Shown piece by piece: positions 37,540 to 50,324 of a stretch of 64,000 nucleotides of DNA. Within the stretch, counting starts at the first letter, position 1. Each line of letters opens with the position of its first letter. The notes below the pieces were generated by a model that made no database searches, was not told the DNA's origin, and worked only from the letters and a program-made list of their open reading frames with translations. The stretch comes from Quillaja saponaria (taxonomy: Eukaryota; Streptophyta; Magnoliopsida; Fabales; Quillajaceae). The stretch is from the NCBI GenBank assembly GCA_029379385.1, contig CM055611.1:2294001-2358000 (forward strand). The letters are read 5' to 3'. Made by a program: the position numbers and the translations under genes.

Positions 37540-37939
37540 CTTCCATCATGCTTACTAATTTGTTTCTTTCTGTTATATCAGGTTCTTTGATATAACGACT
37601 TTTCCAATATTCTATAATTTCTTTTATAGCTTCAAACTCTTGTTTAGAGTTTTTCTTAGGTTTTACTTTTTCTTTTAAAGTACATATTTCTGTGCCATAA
37701 TATAACCTAGGAGTCTCATGATCTTGCTAAACATGAATAGTAGTTTCATTAATACATTCTAATATTTTTTCTTGTTTTTTGTTAATTTTTTCGAAATTAA
37801 ACAGAGACAAATCTACTAAGGAGTTTAATACCCTATTTATACTATTGACAGATTTTTCTTCAGTAATATCTATATGAAGACTATGATCATAAAGTTTTTC
37901 TTTGTGATCTTCTCCTATTATGCACTTAACATGTTCCAT
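37540..37939 (-). pseudogene. Small viral ORF upstream of coat protein, unknown
   Basis: 37939-37727 is open for 70 aa from MEHVKCIIGEDHKEK, and after one stop a Lys-rich reading continues to about 37530. The helix-prone, charged content would fit a virion-associated or leader protein, but I recognise no motif. It sits between the primer site and the coat protein. Confidence 0.45.
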
Positions 37940-38221
37940 TCTGGACGGATTATGGTTCCTAAGACCTCCTAGGAATTTTATTTCACTTCAACAACAGGGT
38001 TCACAACAACCTATCAATGGCCAACAATATCCAAACAGCAGTTACTAATCCCAAAGCACATAGGATTTCAATCAGCTAGAAATGTAAAACGGTAAGCAAT
38101 AATAGAAAAGAGATACAAGTAAAATTTACAGAAATAGCTTCAAAAGATTATTTACTGAATGTCAATCGTCACTGGTACAAGCTACTGGTACTAACTACTT
38201 CAAGCTTTGTTGTTTACAAAT

Positions 38222-38233
38222 GCTCTGATACCA
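38222..38233 (-). promoter_or_regulatory. Primer binding site complementary to initiator tRNA-Met
   Basis: The minus strand reads TGGTATCAGAGC, the 12-base site complementary to the 3' end of plant initiator tRNA-Met where caulimovirids prime minus-strand DNA synthesis. It lies between the promoter block and the first ORF, as expected. Confidence 0.8.
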
Positions 38234-38566
38234 TTTACTAAACGAGCTGCGGAATGTTGAGGATCTTGAAAGGAGAGATAAGGTGTATACAAGATGGTGA
38301 GAGAGAGAAGTATTAAAACAGAGAAAATAAGAAATTCTAAGATATTCTATAATGCCTAAGCATCAACCTATTTAAAGGAAAAACTTAAGCAAACATCATT
38401 ATTACATTAGGTAAAGAGATAAGAAAGAATCTGCTTTAATTGCTGTAAAGAAGATTGTTTTTGCTAAAGGTGGATATGCATTATCTCTTTAGCTGAGGTG
38501 TTCCTTTCTTGAAAGTGACTTGTCATCTGCCTGTCGTTTTCAGATAGAGACTTGTCATCCTTAAAT
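38234..38566 (-). promoter_or_regulatory. Viral intergenic/promoter block, minus-strand copy
   Basis: Inverted counterpart of 32411-32753. It has the same TATA-like TTTAAATAG (about 38370) and a TC-rich leader before the primer site. Similarity ends at about 38566, where host-like AT-rich DNA begins. Confidence 0.6.
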
Positions 38567-41500
38567 TTTTTTAAAATTATATAAACAAAAATTCATTATT
38601 AAGAAGAGTTGAACTTTAGACTTAATTAAGAACTATTTGTATAACTTACCACCAAAGCATGTTATAATTTATGATACATATAAATTTATTTATTGTAAAT
38701 TTATTTGTAAATAATAAAAAAAAAGTAAAGAATATTGAACTAGTCAACTCACGAGCTTACGAGCCGAGTCTTAAAATGATTGAGCTCAACTTGTTTTATT
38801 AAATAAGCTCAAAATAAATTTTTTAAACTAGCTGTGCTAAATTCAAGCTTTTAACAACTAGCTCATGAACTATTCTCGAGTTAATATTGCTCATTGCCCT
38901 CCTACTTTAACTAAACAAATACACACTAGAATGCTCCTCATTTGCTCACTCTTTCCAAAACTCAAGATATTTATTTTTTCTAAAAGATTAACTTACAAAT
39001 ATTTTGAATAATTCACTTCTGTTCAATTAATTAAACACATGCATGTTATCAAAAATCAAGTAAACAATTACTTAAAATAATAAAGAAAAATTTTATTTTC
39101 ACAATAGAATAGAAGAAATTGTTTCCATACAATAATCTTTTAAACATGATATACTTAGAATGACATGTATAGGAAAACGAAGGTACGTACATATGGGCTT
39201 AGTTCATCTCAAGATTTATGATAGTTAAACTAAGGGCTTCGGGTGAATGTTATGGGCAGATACCATACCAGATGACAATTTTAAGGCCCAACTCAGATTA
39301 TTGGACACCATTATTAAGAAATCAAGATATTCAAGTCCAATTCCTCACCCTTCTTTTCTGCCCTGGCCATAAATGAACTCAAAATGGTCCCCATACAACT
39401 TTAATGCAATGGAATAATGCAGTAAATTGGGGTATCTCAGATCCGTGAGCTGTTTTAGACCAACATTGAAAGAATGTGCTTAAAATTTGAAATATTGGGT
39501 TTTAAAGAATGAAAGTGGGTAAGCTTCAAAGAAAGTATAAGCAGAGAAAAAATCATGATAGGAGATAGAAAAATGATTCTTAATGGAGTAAGAGGTATTT
39601 CTTAAACTTGAGGAAGTTTGTTAGAGTTAGAGCTAGAATTCAAATCGAATAGTTTCAAGTAGTGCACTATTCGAATTTGAATAATAATTTGAACATAAAC
39701 TGAAATTTGAGTTCAAATTCTAATACAATTTCGAATATTCAAATTCGAATAAAAATTCAAACTCAAATCCTCTATCTAATTATTTTTTAGATATCGAATC
39801 GAGTAATACATTATCTGGATTCGAATAATCTAGCTCGAATTCTACCCCTGGTTAGAATAAGTTGACAACCCTTGATCTCTATCCACAATATGATGATGTC
39901 AAGTTTCTAAGAAATTACACGTTGAAAATATTCAAGAAAACTCACAACATATTTATGATTTGATTAGTTTGCAAACATGTCATCAACAAAGAGCTAACTA
40001 AAAAATGATAAAGATGAGGATACTTCAAAAGTTCAAGAATATTTTAGAGGAAAAAATACATTCGGTTGATACTAATAGTCTTGGAGAGAAATGTCATTTT
40101 AAAACTTTTCGAAGTTGATCCATTAAATCAGGAATCCCAATAATTGAAGATGCTGATTTTATCAAAGTATTCATTTCAAGTGTTAACATGGGTATGTCGA
40201 AATTAAATAACTATTTGAACATCATTGTAACCAAATCCAAAATTAGAATTATGAAATTAAATAACATGTTATTAATTTAAATGATTAGTTTTAAAATTAT
40301 TTTCTTTTCTTTAGAAGCATCCCAAGTGGTGCTTTAAAAGCTAGCTATGGTTTGTGGCTTTTCAAAATTAAAAATACAAAAATTACCTTATTAATTTTAG
40401 AAAATTGTCAAATATATATTCAATTAATTTATAAACCATTAAATTTCTCTCTTTAATTATGTCTTTAATGATGCCTAGTTTTGTCATTTTATACATTCAG
40501 TAACTTATGACTTTCTTTTACTAAACACCTTATTCACTGTTTCTACTACCCATAACAACTTTTATAAAAAATTTACCAAACAAAATTACTGTGACTTTTT
40601 GACAGCTATTTTTTTACAACATGAAAGCCACAGTAACTTTTTAAAAGCTACAGCATTACCAAACCAAGTCTAAATGAAGGAAGAGGAGAATGTGATAAAA
40701 AATAACACTTATCATTTGTCTTATTAGTAAGTTAAAAATTATATTAAAGAAGAAATTAAAGAAAATAAGATACATTTGTTATTTGTGAGTTGAGCAGAAA
40801 TGAGATGACACGATATAGTATTACATAAAGTTGTGATTACGCCTTTAAAATATTTTATTTGGATATTATGAGTATCTAATAGAAATGACAAGAGGTATAT
40901 TAGTCAATACAAGCAAAAATCATATACCTCATTCTCTCATCAAATCCTCCCAATTTGATGGAATTAAAAAAATAAACTTTGAAAGGATTTGGAGCGGTAA
41001 ATGTACCCCACCATTTCTTATCACTCCTTTAAAAACAAACTCTCGAACTAAGGATTAGGTACCTTACCATCTTCCATCACTCCATTTCCTCTATCCAAAT
41101 GGGTCTAAGTCTCTTCTTCATTTCAACTATTTATTATAATATAGTCAAACTTAATTATAATCAAATAATTTATTGCTTTTTTTTTTTGTTCTTTTGTTTT
41201 TTTTTTTCCTTTTCTTATGATGAACATGTTTAAATAAATAAAACATTATAATTCCTAGGGTGTTGGCAATAAGTAGAACATTACAATCCCTAATGGGTTG
41301 GCCTTAATTGTCAAGAAGATGTGCTTCATTTATTGAGGTCATGGATTCGAATCTCTTTGGGAAGGTCATGAGGATTAAAATTCTCATAAATTCTTTAGTC
41401 CATTGTCTACTTTTGACCGAACCAGAGAGGTGTATTAATCAATATGAACATAAGCTGGCTTGGTTATCACTTGACCGCTAAACCAAAAGAAGAAATAAAT

Positions 41501-42197
41501 AACATAACTTCCTACTATTTCTAGAAATAACATATTGGAATCCTAATACCATAGATAGCTCTATTTTTCAGTTAATGGATAATAATTTTATATTAACTTT
41601 TCATATTTTATCTATATTTATATTTAAATTGTTTAAGCGTAGTATATGGTTTTAATTTAATTTTATCATTTATAGGAAAAAAAAATTCAATTAAATTAAT
41701 TTTTATAAAAAAAAAAAAAAACCATATCAATTTAGATATAACAATTATTTAGTATCCCTTTTAGTAATTTTGATAAAAAAAATTAATTAATCAATTACGG
41801 TATTAAGTACTGATACAATTTTAATTCATTATTTTATAAATTAGAAATAATTCTTTCCAAAAAATTATATGACTTATAAATAATTTAAAACTCAATTATA
41901 AGCCGTATAAAAGTTCAAATTAAATTAAAACCATATATTAAGCTTAAACAATTTAAATATAAACATAGATAAAATAAACTATATCGATTCAGGTATAGCA
42001 TTTACTTAGTATCCTTTATAGTAAATTTGATAAATAAAAAAAATCAATTAATCAATTATGGTATGAAGCACTGATACAGTTTTAATTCATTAATTTATAA
42101 ATTATAAATAATTTAAAACTTGATTATAATATTAAAAAGTTGATTGATAATTTGATTATTTATTATAATTAAATAATTTTGTGAATGAGTATGGAGA
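38567..42197. other. Intergenic, repeat-rich, no gene seen
   Basis: AT-rich sequence with stretches rich in GAGCTCAA (38760-38880) and TTCGAAT/ATTCGAA (39640-39845) words that look like worn mobile DNA without clear ends. It contains the fold-back repeat listed separately. No supported reading frame. Confidence 0.4.
41605..42125. repeat. Fold-back repeat with nested direct repeat
   Basis: About 60 bases at 41608-41668 reappear in reverse complement at about 41917-41978 (shared core AAATTGTTTAAGC / GCTTAAACAATTT). In addition, 41735-41845 and 41995-42115 are direct copies (TAGTATCC, ATCAATTA, CTGATACA words in the same order). This could be a worn MITE-like element or a local inverted duplication. 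Confidence 0.5.
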
Positions 42198-42818
42198 ATG
42201 GGACATGGATCATTTCATTCAAATCCTCCCTATCTAAGTTTGTTGGAAGTTGAAGCCGTGCTACCTTCTTATATTGAAAGGGGAAAGGATAACATTACTT
42301 GGGGGACCTTTACCCACGGCCTATTCACTGTTAAGGAAGCTTACAAGTTCATTGCCCAAGATAAACGGAAAATGCTAGTAGAAGTTTAATTTGGAAGTGG
42401 GATGGACCTCAACGTCCGAGGATGTTCCTTTGGTAAGCTACACATACCAAATTGAAAATAAAGGGTTCTTAATTACTCATCACGTTAGTAGTACAGTAGG
42501 ATGCATAGCCTGCATGGCTCCCATTGAGACCGTTCTTCACGTCACTAGGGACTGCCCAAGAGCTAAGGATTTGTGGAATATGGTTGGTGCTTTGAAGATA
42601 ATACCCAGTTTCTTCTCTATTAGTCTTCATGATTAGATGGGGGCCAACCTCAAGACTAACTCTTAGAGTGTTGAATCAAAGTTGGAACTTGAACTTTACA
42701 GTAACAGCATGGTCACTCTGGCTTTTAACGCAACTTTGATGAGCATTTTGTATGGCCTGCTTAGCTAATGGCTCTAGTTTGGAAGTAATAGAACGAAATT
42801 CAAATTGCACGATGTTAA

Positions 42819-43142
42819 TGTTGGTATCGGATTGGTCCAAGTTGAAGACTTGGCGATGAGGAGACCTCACTGTCTTCCTGTAGTCCTGCTCCTTCATAAG
42901 CTAAAGAGGTGGTCTTGGAGACATGTCAGCACTCCAAAGCTCAAGTTAGTCTAGGGATAAGTAGAGAGCTGTAAATATAAAATGTAGAGAAAGAGCGAAG
43001 GAGAGAGTATATATATCTTGGAGTCCTAAGCTCCTATATATATGATTATCTGTCTAATAGCATGGGGCCATGTGGCAAGGTGCCACATGCCACATGCCAC
43101 ATGCCACATTGATATTGGCCAAGGTGAATACCTGTATTAACA
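42819..43142. repeat. Left LTR of the non-coding LTR element
   Basis: 324 bp with TG...CA ends, a TATATATAT-rich core at about 43008-43045, and a short 7-bp tandem of GCCACAT near 43081-43110 that the right LTR lacks. Confidence 0.7.
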
Positions 43143-46100
43143 TTAGTCCCCCAAAAACAAGTGTGATAAGCAAAGTGAATTAGACTTGAAGTCTGTAGGT
43201 GCAAAACTAAGCTATCAAGATTGAAATTGTGAGGAGCAAGGTCGAAATTATAGAGATCGAACTTAGGTTATGAGTTGAGTTATTGAGATTATGGTGGTCC
43301 AGTAATAAGGTTGTTGAGACTGAAATGACAAAGTCAAATTTCAAAGCGAAAATGAATTCAGTTAAAATTGTGGTATTGTTGCGTCCTAGTTAAGGTCACG
43401 ATTAAGTTAAATTGGAAAGGTTTTAATTTTGTATGAACGAAAAGATTGGGACGACGAAGTCGAAGTTGCTGAATTAGAAGTTAATCTAACTAAACTATTG
43501 ATTGAAAAGGATTCAGATCAAGGTTTAGGCTAATTTAGATTGCCAACTCAGAAGGTTGGTCAGTCTTTATACCGAGATTGATCTTTAATCAAGTGAGAAC
43601 TCCTATTAGTCTGAACTCCTACAAGTATAAAGCTTAAAATAATAAAACATGTGTGTGTATTATGTACTCTTGTCCTTTCGAGCGTGAACCTTGAAAAGTT
43701 CGAGCTTATAACTTTGAAGATTGCTTGTTCAAGTATCTCAGGTCAGTAGTTTATTCTTGTACCTGTAACATATCTTATCTTGTTGAAATGTTAGATTTCT
43801 CATATAGTACGACTATGATCGATGATAATGGTGCAAGGGCGAGCTATCTGCTGGAAGTACCCCTTGTCATGTTTTATGAATGTCTGTAATTTTTTAGTTA
43901 CCATGCCTAATTGGAGAGAAAATGGGAGACCTAGCTTGAGGTCGTGTTGCTTGAATTAGAGCTCTTTGGCTCCATATGTTGATAAAATGACATGCAATAG
44001 CAATTATATGTAGTTCATAAGCAATTAATTCATAATTTATATACATCGATAATTATTCGTCAAGTCATTCAGGTTCCATGAGGTCAGGCTCGTTGTGAGC
44101 TTCCGATTTACTTTATATTAGCCACATAAGGCATTCGGGTTCCACGAGATCGGGGTCTTTGTGAGTATCTAAGCGTTGTCTTACAGGCTCAGACATAGTA
44201 GTTGATCCTGCAACTTCTCAGGGTGTCACCATGTCGGCATGGCGTTCGACCTTTAATGTCCTTGGGAAAGGAACACTTTCTAGTATTTGCGCAATCCTTT
44301 CGGACCAACTTAAGGGTAGCTCAGGATGTAGAATATGACATGTCAACCTCGCTTGCTAGCATCTTGAGCACCAAAGGAGGCCGGGTTCCCTGTTTGAAGC
44401 AAGGTTTGCCAAGGTGAACCTCAACCATTTGCTCCCATTGGGTTTTCTTTCCAATCTTTTTAATTGGTTTTTGGGGGCTATGCCTTTCCCTTTCTACTTC
44501 ACCTATAAGAATTTCCTACAACTATGCCCCAACAGCCAATCTCAACAGAAAATTCATTAGCCACATATGATGGTGAATATGTAATAACGTGTTTTTTGAT
44601 AAATATGCAATAACATGGCAAAAATATTGTACAGTTACTTGACCATGTTGTATTAGACAATCAATTAGCATTTTGATCTTGACTATAAAGTGCAGGATGT
44701 AGGCGAGGTGAATTATTAGTCCATTAAGCCTAAGATGCCAATTACTTTGTAGTAAGTGATCAACTCATCTTTGTGATAGTCCCACAATTATGGTATTTTA
44801 GGTGAGCTTATGAATCTTCAATGAATAATTTAATATCTTCAAGATTTAGAATATTTTTGTTGTTAATTAACATATAGTCAAGCAATTAAGCGGATATAAA
44901 TTGAGTTAAGCATGCGATTCAAGGCAATTTGTACTTAAATACAAGCTTGACAAGAAATTTTATAAGGACATAGAAGTTTGCAGACAATTTGTGCAAAATT
45001 TATAAAGTTGTAGGCCATTTAAAGAATTTAGGGGCCTATATATAATTTTCTAAACCCATTTAGGTCATTTATGATAATATAAAAGTCTGTAGTCTATTTT
45101 GTAATTATTCCAAAGTATTTAGGCTTAATCTTTGAGGGCATACTTGAAGAATATGAGAGAAATTGAGGTATTTTCGTAAATGAATAAAGTTTCGGGACAC
45201 TTATGTGATTGCATAAATATATGGGCTTATTATGAAAATGTATAAAATATTAGGCCAAAATTGTAAATATATAAAAATTATGTTCTTTTTATGTAAATAT
45301 AAAATATTTATAGAAAATATGTAATTTATGAAAGTAAAGGTACCAAATAGAAATTATGTAAACTTGGTTTGGGCTGGTCCTGGACTTATGTTGGGCTTCT
45401 CAACCCATTCTGCCACCCTCCCAACCAAGCCGAGCTACAACAATCTGGCAGGCTGAGATGCTTATCTGGAGGGCTGAAAGCTTGCCTGGGCTTGGTTGGC
45501 CTTGCTCCCAATAGGCTTGGCTGATGTATTGGGTTGATTTGGCCAGCTGAGGGCTTGGAGAGCTGAGATTAGACTGATCTCTTGGATGGGCCTAAAAGCT
45601 TTCGATCTGGCGACCTAAGGCCCAGCTAGACCTGGGAATGAAGATAGAAGTTGGCTTGCTTGCTGTGGTCGTGCGTGCCTGGTCTGCAGAGGTGGTGGCT
45701 TCATGGCAAACTCCGGCAGGTCGATGCCGAAGATTCAGGCGGTCGGTTGGTTGTCTAGGGTCGCCGAAATTCTCCTAAAAATTATCAAAAGAGCTGCTGT
45801 CTAAGGATCTTAAGAATCACTTGCTTTGCATTTTTCTTGAACAACTGGGCTGGTATGAGAGGTTGGGTGAGCTTTATGATTGGTGAGGAGGAGGTTTGAT
45901 TCAATACGGCCACCAACACGAAGCTCCTTGTTGTCATGAATTGGGTTTCCTAATTCTTGTATAATGCTTCATGTGCTTCGGCTGCCACAAATACATGGAG
46001 GTTTGGATGTGAGAATTGAGGTGATGAAGAGCAGTATGTGGGTTGTGGTGGTGGCCGATCTAGGTAGAAGAGTGAGATACAATAGGCGTTCTTGAAGGAA

Positions 46101-46291
46101 AGAAAATTATGAGAGCCAAGGAGAAAAGGATAAAGCCTGTTGTCGAGCTATGGGGTTGTAATTGGAGTTTGCCCATGGAAACAAAGATCATGAAGCTCGT
46201 TGCAGTGAGTTGGCGAGCTGAAGAGCTGCGCTTGTGTGGAAATCGAGAAATTCAAATCATATGAATTTCCCATAAACAGCACCAATGTTTA

Positions 46292-46586
46292 TGTTGGTAT
46301 CGTATTGGTCCGAGCTGGAGACCTCACTGTTTTCTTGTAGTCTTGCTCATTTGTAAATATGGAGATGCAGTCCTGGAGACCTATCAGCACTTTAAAGCTC
46401 AAATTAGTTTAGAGAGATAAATAGAGAGCTGTAAATATAAAATGTAGAGATAAAGTGAAGGAGAGAGTATATATACCTTAGAGCTTTAAGCTCTATATAT
46501 AGGATTACCTGTCTAATAGCATGGTGCCATGTGTCAGGATGCCACGTGTCACATTGATATTGGCCAAGGTGAAAATTTGTATTAAC
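46292..46586. repeat. Right LTR of the non-coding LTR element
   Basis: 295 bp with the same ends and word order as 42819-43142. Five bases (CAGGA) separate its end from the flanking GATGTTAATG copy. Confidence 0.7.
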
Positions 46587-46925
46587 ACAGGAGATGTTAA
46601 TGTGGCTTGTAAGGTGGAGAACCAAAGAAATCTTCACACTGTTAGCTGGAAACCTCCTCCTTCTGAGTAGGTGAAACTGAATTATGATGGAGCTTCCTTT
46701 GAAATCCTGGATTAGTGAGTCTGGATGCATTTTGAAGGATGAGCATGGCAGATGGATGTATGGATACGGCCGTAAAGTGGGATAGTGCACTTCTTTCCGA
46801 GCTGAGCTTTGGGCTCTTGTTGGGGCTGAAATTAACGTGGTTGAGAGGGCATAAAAAATTCTTGGTTGAGGTGGATTCCCAGGATGTGGTGGAGGTGTGT
46901 TAGAAGGGATCCATGTTTTAAGAAT

Positions 46926-47798
46926 ATAGGGTACAAGAAATGCTTAAAGTAAATTGAATTATGTTATATTTTAAGCAAAAATAATTAAACTTAATTCTAT
47001 ATTTGTAGTTTTAAAAATAATAAGAAATCTGATTTTAAAAATAGGTGGGATCCATTTTCACACATGTAAAATTAATTTAATTAATTTACACCGTCATTAG
47101 ATTAAAAGATTTTGTCATATATATAAGTCATGACTATCAAATTTCATATGAATTGGAGGTTTTTAGCCAACACATCAAGGCTAATTAAAATGAATAATTT
47201 ATAACATTTTAATATATAATTTTTTTGATCTGTTAGATAAATTAATAAATGAGGTGAAATTGATATGAAATTTGAACGTATGCAATTTTCATAACAAGTA
47301 TTTATAATCTTATATTGATCCCACCCTTCAAATAAACTGAATTGTACAACTCCAATGATTGTTAATTTTTATTTCATTTAAAACATTGTAAATAGATATT
47401 TTTTATATTGCTAAGAAGATTCAACCAAGCTAGCATGAATTATTCACTTACATAATTTTACTTTTTTTTTTGTTTTTTGACTTTACACTAATAGATATAT
47501 ATATATCACTGTGTGGTTTCTTACATAATCACTTCGTCTGTTCGCCATCACAGCTTTCAGAAATGGTCAAAAAATCCTTTGTCTCCTTTGTCTTCAACCT
47601 TTCATTCTCAACAATGGATTATGTTTAAATTTGTTTCTTAATTATTCGATCATTTCTTTCCTTTGGTTAGTATTCAATTTTTTCAACGATGGATTATGTT
47701 TAGATTTGTTTTTGAACAGATCATTTCTTTCGTTGATTAGTATTCAATTTTTTATTGTACCTTTGACGCGCATTTTATTGGAAAAAAATAAAAAAATT
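46926..47798. other. Intergenic, no gene seen
   Basis: AT-rich. A local duplication of about 75 bases (GATTATGTTTA, TTAGTATTCAATTTTT words) occurs at about 47625-47755, directly upstream of the large tandem duplication. Confidence 0.4.
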
Positions 47799-49951
47799 CT
47801 TTACTAGATCCTTTCTTTCACGATCTTCAATTTTTTTTATTGTGATAAAACATTTCTTCAGTTGATTACTCTTCAATTTTTATTTTTTTACCTTGAATCA
47901 CACCTAATTGGATAAAAAAAAAAAAAAAACTTTAATAGATCCTTTCTTTAATTAATAAACTTTAATTAATTAATTTTAAAATTTTATATTACTTAATTAA
48001 TTATCATTATTTCTTATTCTTATTTTCATTTTTACTATTTATTAATATTAATATTTTAGTTTTAAATTATTTAACTAATTTATTTAATTTATACTAATAT
48101 TAAATAATTATATTATTTACTATGATATGAAAGGTATTTTTGTCATTTGACTAAAATAAATATATTTATTATTTATCTTATTTATATTATTATTATTATT
48201 TTATTTATTACCAAAAGAAATTATTTATTTTCTATGTTAAAAGAATATTTTTGTTATTTGACAGAACTATATTGATTACATAGAAATAGAAATGAGGAAT
48301 CTTATTCCTAGCTAGGTTTTAGTATTTATACTTTTATAAAATAAAATGGCTTAAATAGAATAAACATTCTGAGGCTAAATACATAACAAATAAAAAAAAA
48401 TGATCATTACTTGAAATTATGCAAGGAAAGGAATAACCATTTTGACATACTAAACTAGCCCATTTTTTATTCAGGAAGAAGAGTATATAATTTCTTAAAT
48501 TTTAGAATTTAATATAATTTTAATAAAATTAAATTAAATTAAATAGAGATGTATGTAATATACTCTTCTTCTTTTTAGCTAAGAAGCACATATCTTTTAA
48601 ATTCTTTGTTTTACACGGGACCGGGGTGTTTGATGTGAACTTTTTTTTCTCCCTTAAAGAAAAAGTCTCCAATTAATTTTTTTTTAAAATTATTATATTC
48701 AGTTCTATACGTTTTATTAAGATATTGTTTTCTTATCACAATGAGCATATCTTAAAAAATTATAATATTTGGTATTAAACAAGTTTTATTAAGTTATTGA
48801 TTTCTTATCACAGTTAGCATAGCTCAAAGAAAATGATACATAAGACTAAAATGAGTAATATAATTTTTTTTTTTTCTTTACTAGATCCTTTCTTTCACGA
48901 TCTTCAATTTTTTTTATTGTTGAAAAATCATTTCTTCAGTTGATTACTCTTCAATTTTTTTTATTTTACCTTGAATCACACCTAATTGGATAAAAAAAAA
49001 AAAAAAAAAAAACTTTAATAGATCCTTTCTTTAATTAATAAACTTTAATTAATTAATTTTAAATTTTTATATTACTTAACTAATTATCATTATTTCTTAT
49101 TCTTATTTTCATTTTTACTATTTATTAATATTAATATTTTAGTTTAAAATTATTTAACTAATTTATTTAATTTATACTAATGTTAAATAATTATATTATT
49201 TACTATGATATGAAAGGAATTTTTTTCATTTGACTAAAATAAATATATTTATTATTTATCTTATTTATATTATTATTATTATTTTATTTATCCACAATTA
49301 TTTATTGATTTATTACCAAAAGAAATTATTTATTTTCTATGATAAAAGAATATTTTTGTTATTTGACAGAACTATACTGATTATATAGAAATAGGAATAA
49401 AGAATCTTACCCCTAGCTAGGTTTTAGTATTTATACTTTTATTAAAAAAATGACTTAAATAGAATAAACATTCTGAGGCTAAATACATAACAAATAAGAA
49501 AAAATGATCATTATATGAAATTATGCAAGAAAGGAATAACCATTTTGACATACCAAACTAGCCCATTTTTTATTCAGGAAGAAGAGTATATAATTTCTTA
49601 AATTTTAGAATTGAATATGATTTTAATAAAATAAGATAAAATTAAATAGAGATGTATGTAATATACTCTTCTTCTTTTTAGCTAAGAAGCACATCTTTTA
49701 AATTCTTTGTTTTACATAGGACCGGGGTGTTTGATGTGAACTTTTTTTCTCCCTTAAAGAAAAAGTCTCCAATTAATTTTTTTTTTAAAATTATTATATT
49801 CAGTTCTATACGTTTTATTAAGATATTGTTTTCTGATCACAATGAGCATATCTTAAAAAATTATAATATTTGGTATTAAACAAGTTTTATTAAGTTATTG
49901 ATTTCTTATCACAGTTAGCATAGCTCAAAGAAAATGATACATAAGACTAAA
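47799..49951. repeat. Direct tandem duplication, two copies offset by 1077 bp
   Basis: Copy 1 (47799-48851) and copy 2 (48876-49951) start with CTTTACTAGATCC and end with GATACATAAGACTAAAA. They agree along their whole length apart from scattered substitutions, homopolymer length changes and a short extra piece in copy 2 (about 49290-49315). No coding region is seen in either. The second copy ends about 370 bp upstream of the P450 start codon, so the duplication lengthens that gene's upstream region. Confidence 0.85.
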
Positions 49952-50212
49952 ACTCTGTTCCCTCCACCAGTTTATAGATTCGTAGACAATTGGGAAAAGT
50001 GAACCCTAAAATTCCTTGGAATAGCAGCTTTTTAAGATTTGTTTTGGACAAAAAGAAAAGTAATGCTAAAAACAGACCGCAGGGCACTTTCAATTAATCG
50101 AAACAAAAATAGATGGATAAACTCTAAAATACTATTACAGTCTTAATGTAATAAAGAAAAGAGAAAGATAATGACCGACATTGGATGCAATATAAATCTT
50201 TCCGAAGATACC

Positions 50213-50221
50213 TTATATAAA
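50213..50221 (+). promoter_or_regulatory. TATA box of the CYP82 gene
   Basis: TTATATAAA predicts a transcription start near 50245, which rules against the ATG at 50247 and supports the in-frame ATG at 50325. Confidence 0.6.
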
Positions 50222-50324
50222 AAATTTCTATATATGCCAAGATTGGATGCCAATAAACAACATAAATCTCTCAGTGGCCCTGAGAATAGATTTGGTCTTT
50301 TTTAATAGATTTGATCCTTTGAAG

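Larger units (their letters stand above)
31022..38566. mobile_element. Endogenous caulimovirid (pararetrovirus), rearranged into inverted parts
   Basis: A decayed integrated copy of a plant double-stranded DNA pararetrovirus. The minus strand from 38566 to 32926 carries, in order: intergenic/promoter block, tRNA-Met primer binding site, a small ORF, coat protein, movement protein, protease, reverse transcriptase, RNase H and the start of a last ORF. The plus strand from 31022 to 32753 carries the rest of the last ORF and a second promoter block ending at a primer-site remnant. The beginning of the plus part (31022-31165) is an inverted copy of 32926-33064, and 32411-32753 is an inverted copy of the block at 38222-38566. 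Coat and movement protein ahead of the polymerase, with another ORF behind it, is the order I know from cavemoviruses and solendoviruses; the genus is not certain. Stops and frameshifts run throughout, so it is not functional as it stands. It has no LTRs and no visible integrase. Confidence 0.85.
42819..46586. mobile_element. Non-coding LTR retrotransposon (LARD-like) inside the LINE
   Basis: Two direct repeats flank about 3.15 kb of sequence without credible reading frames: 42819-43142 (324 bp) and 46292-46586 (295 bp). Both begin TGTTGGTATCG and end TGTATTAACA, i.e. TG...CA. Both share GAGAGCTGTAAATATAAAATG and GCCAAGGTGAA in order. The left LTR has extra GCCACAT units (43081-43110). GATGTTAATG occurs on both sides of the insertion (42811-42820 and 46592-46601). 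No gag or pol is seen, so it needed enzymes from elsewhere. The orientation is unclear because no convincing primer site or polypurine tract is visible. Confidence 0.75.
42198..46925 (+). mobile_element. LINE / RNase H retroelement remnant, split by an LTR element
   Basis: The left part (42198-42818) reads, with stops, WGTFTHGLFTVKEAY, then IWKWDGPQRPRMFLW, then a C..C knuckle and RDCP-type segment: the zf-RVT region of plant LINEs. The right part (46592-46925) resumes with VSWKPPPSE, KLNYDGASF and later ALGS.WG, the start of the RNase H domain. The two halves read on from each other in sense orientation once the inserted element 42819-46591 is left out. Both halves contain stops. Confidence 0.75.

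Noticed and set aside
31022..38566. Ty3/gypsy LTR retrotransposon as the source of the RT
   Set aside because: No integrase and no LTRs; a tRNA-Met primer site, movement protein, CCHC coat protein and FDCKSGFWQ-type RT point to a caulimovirid.
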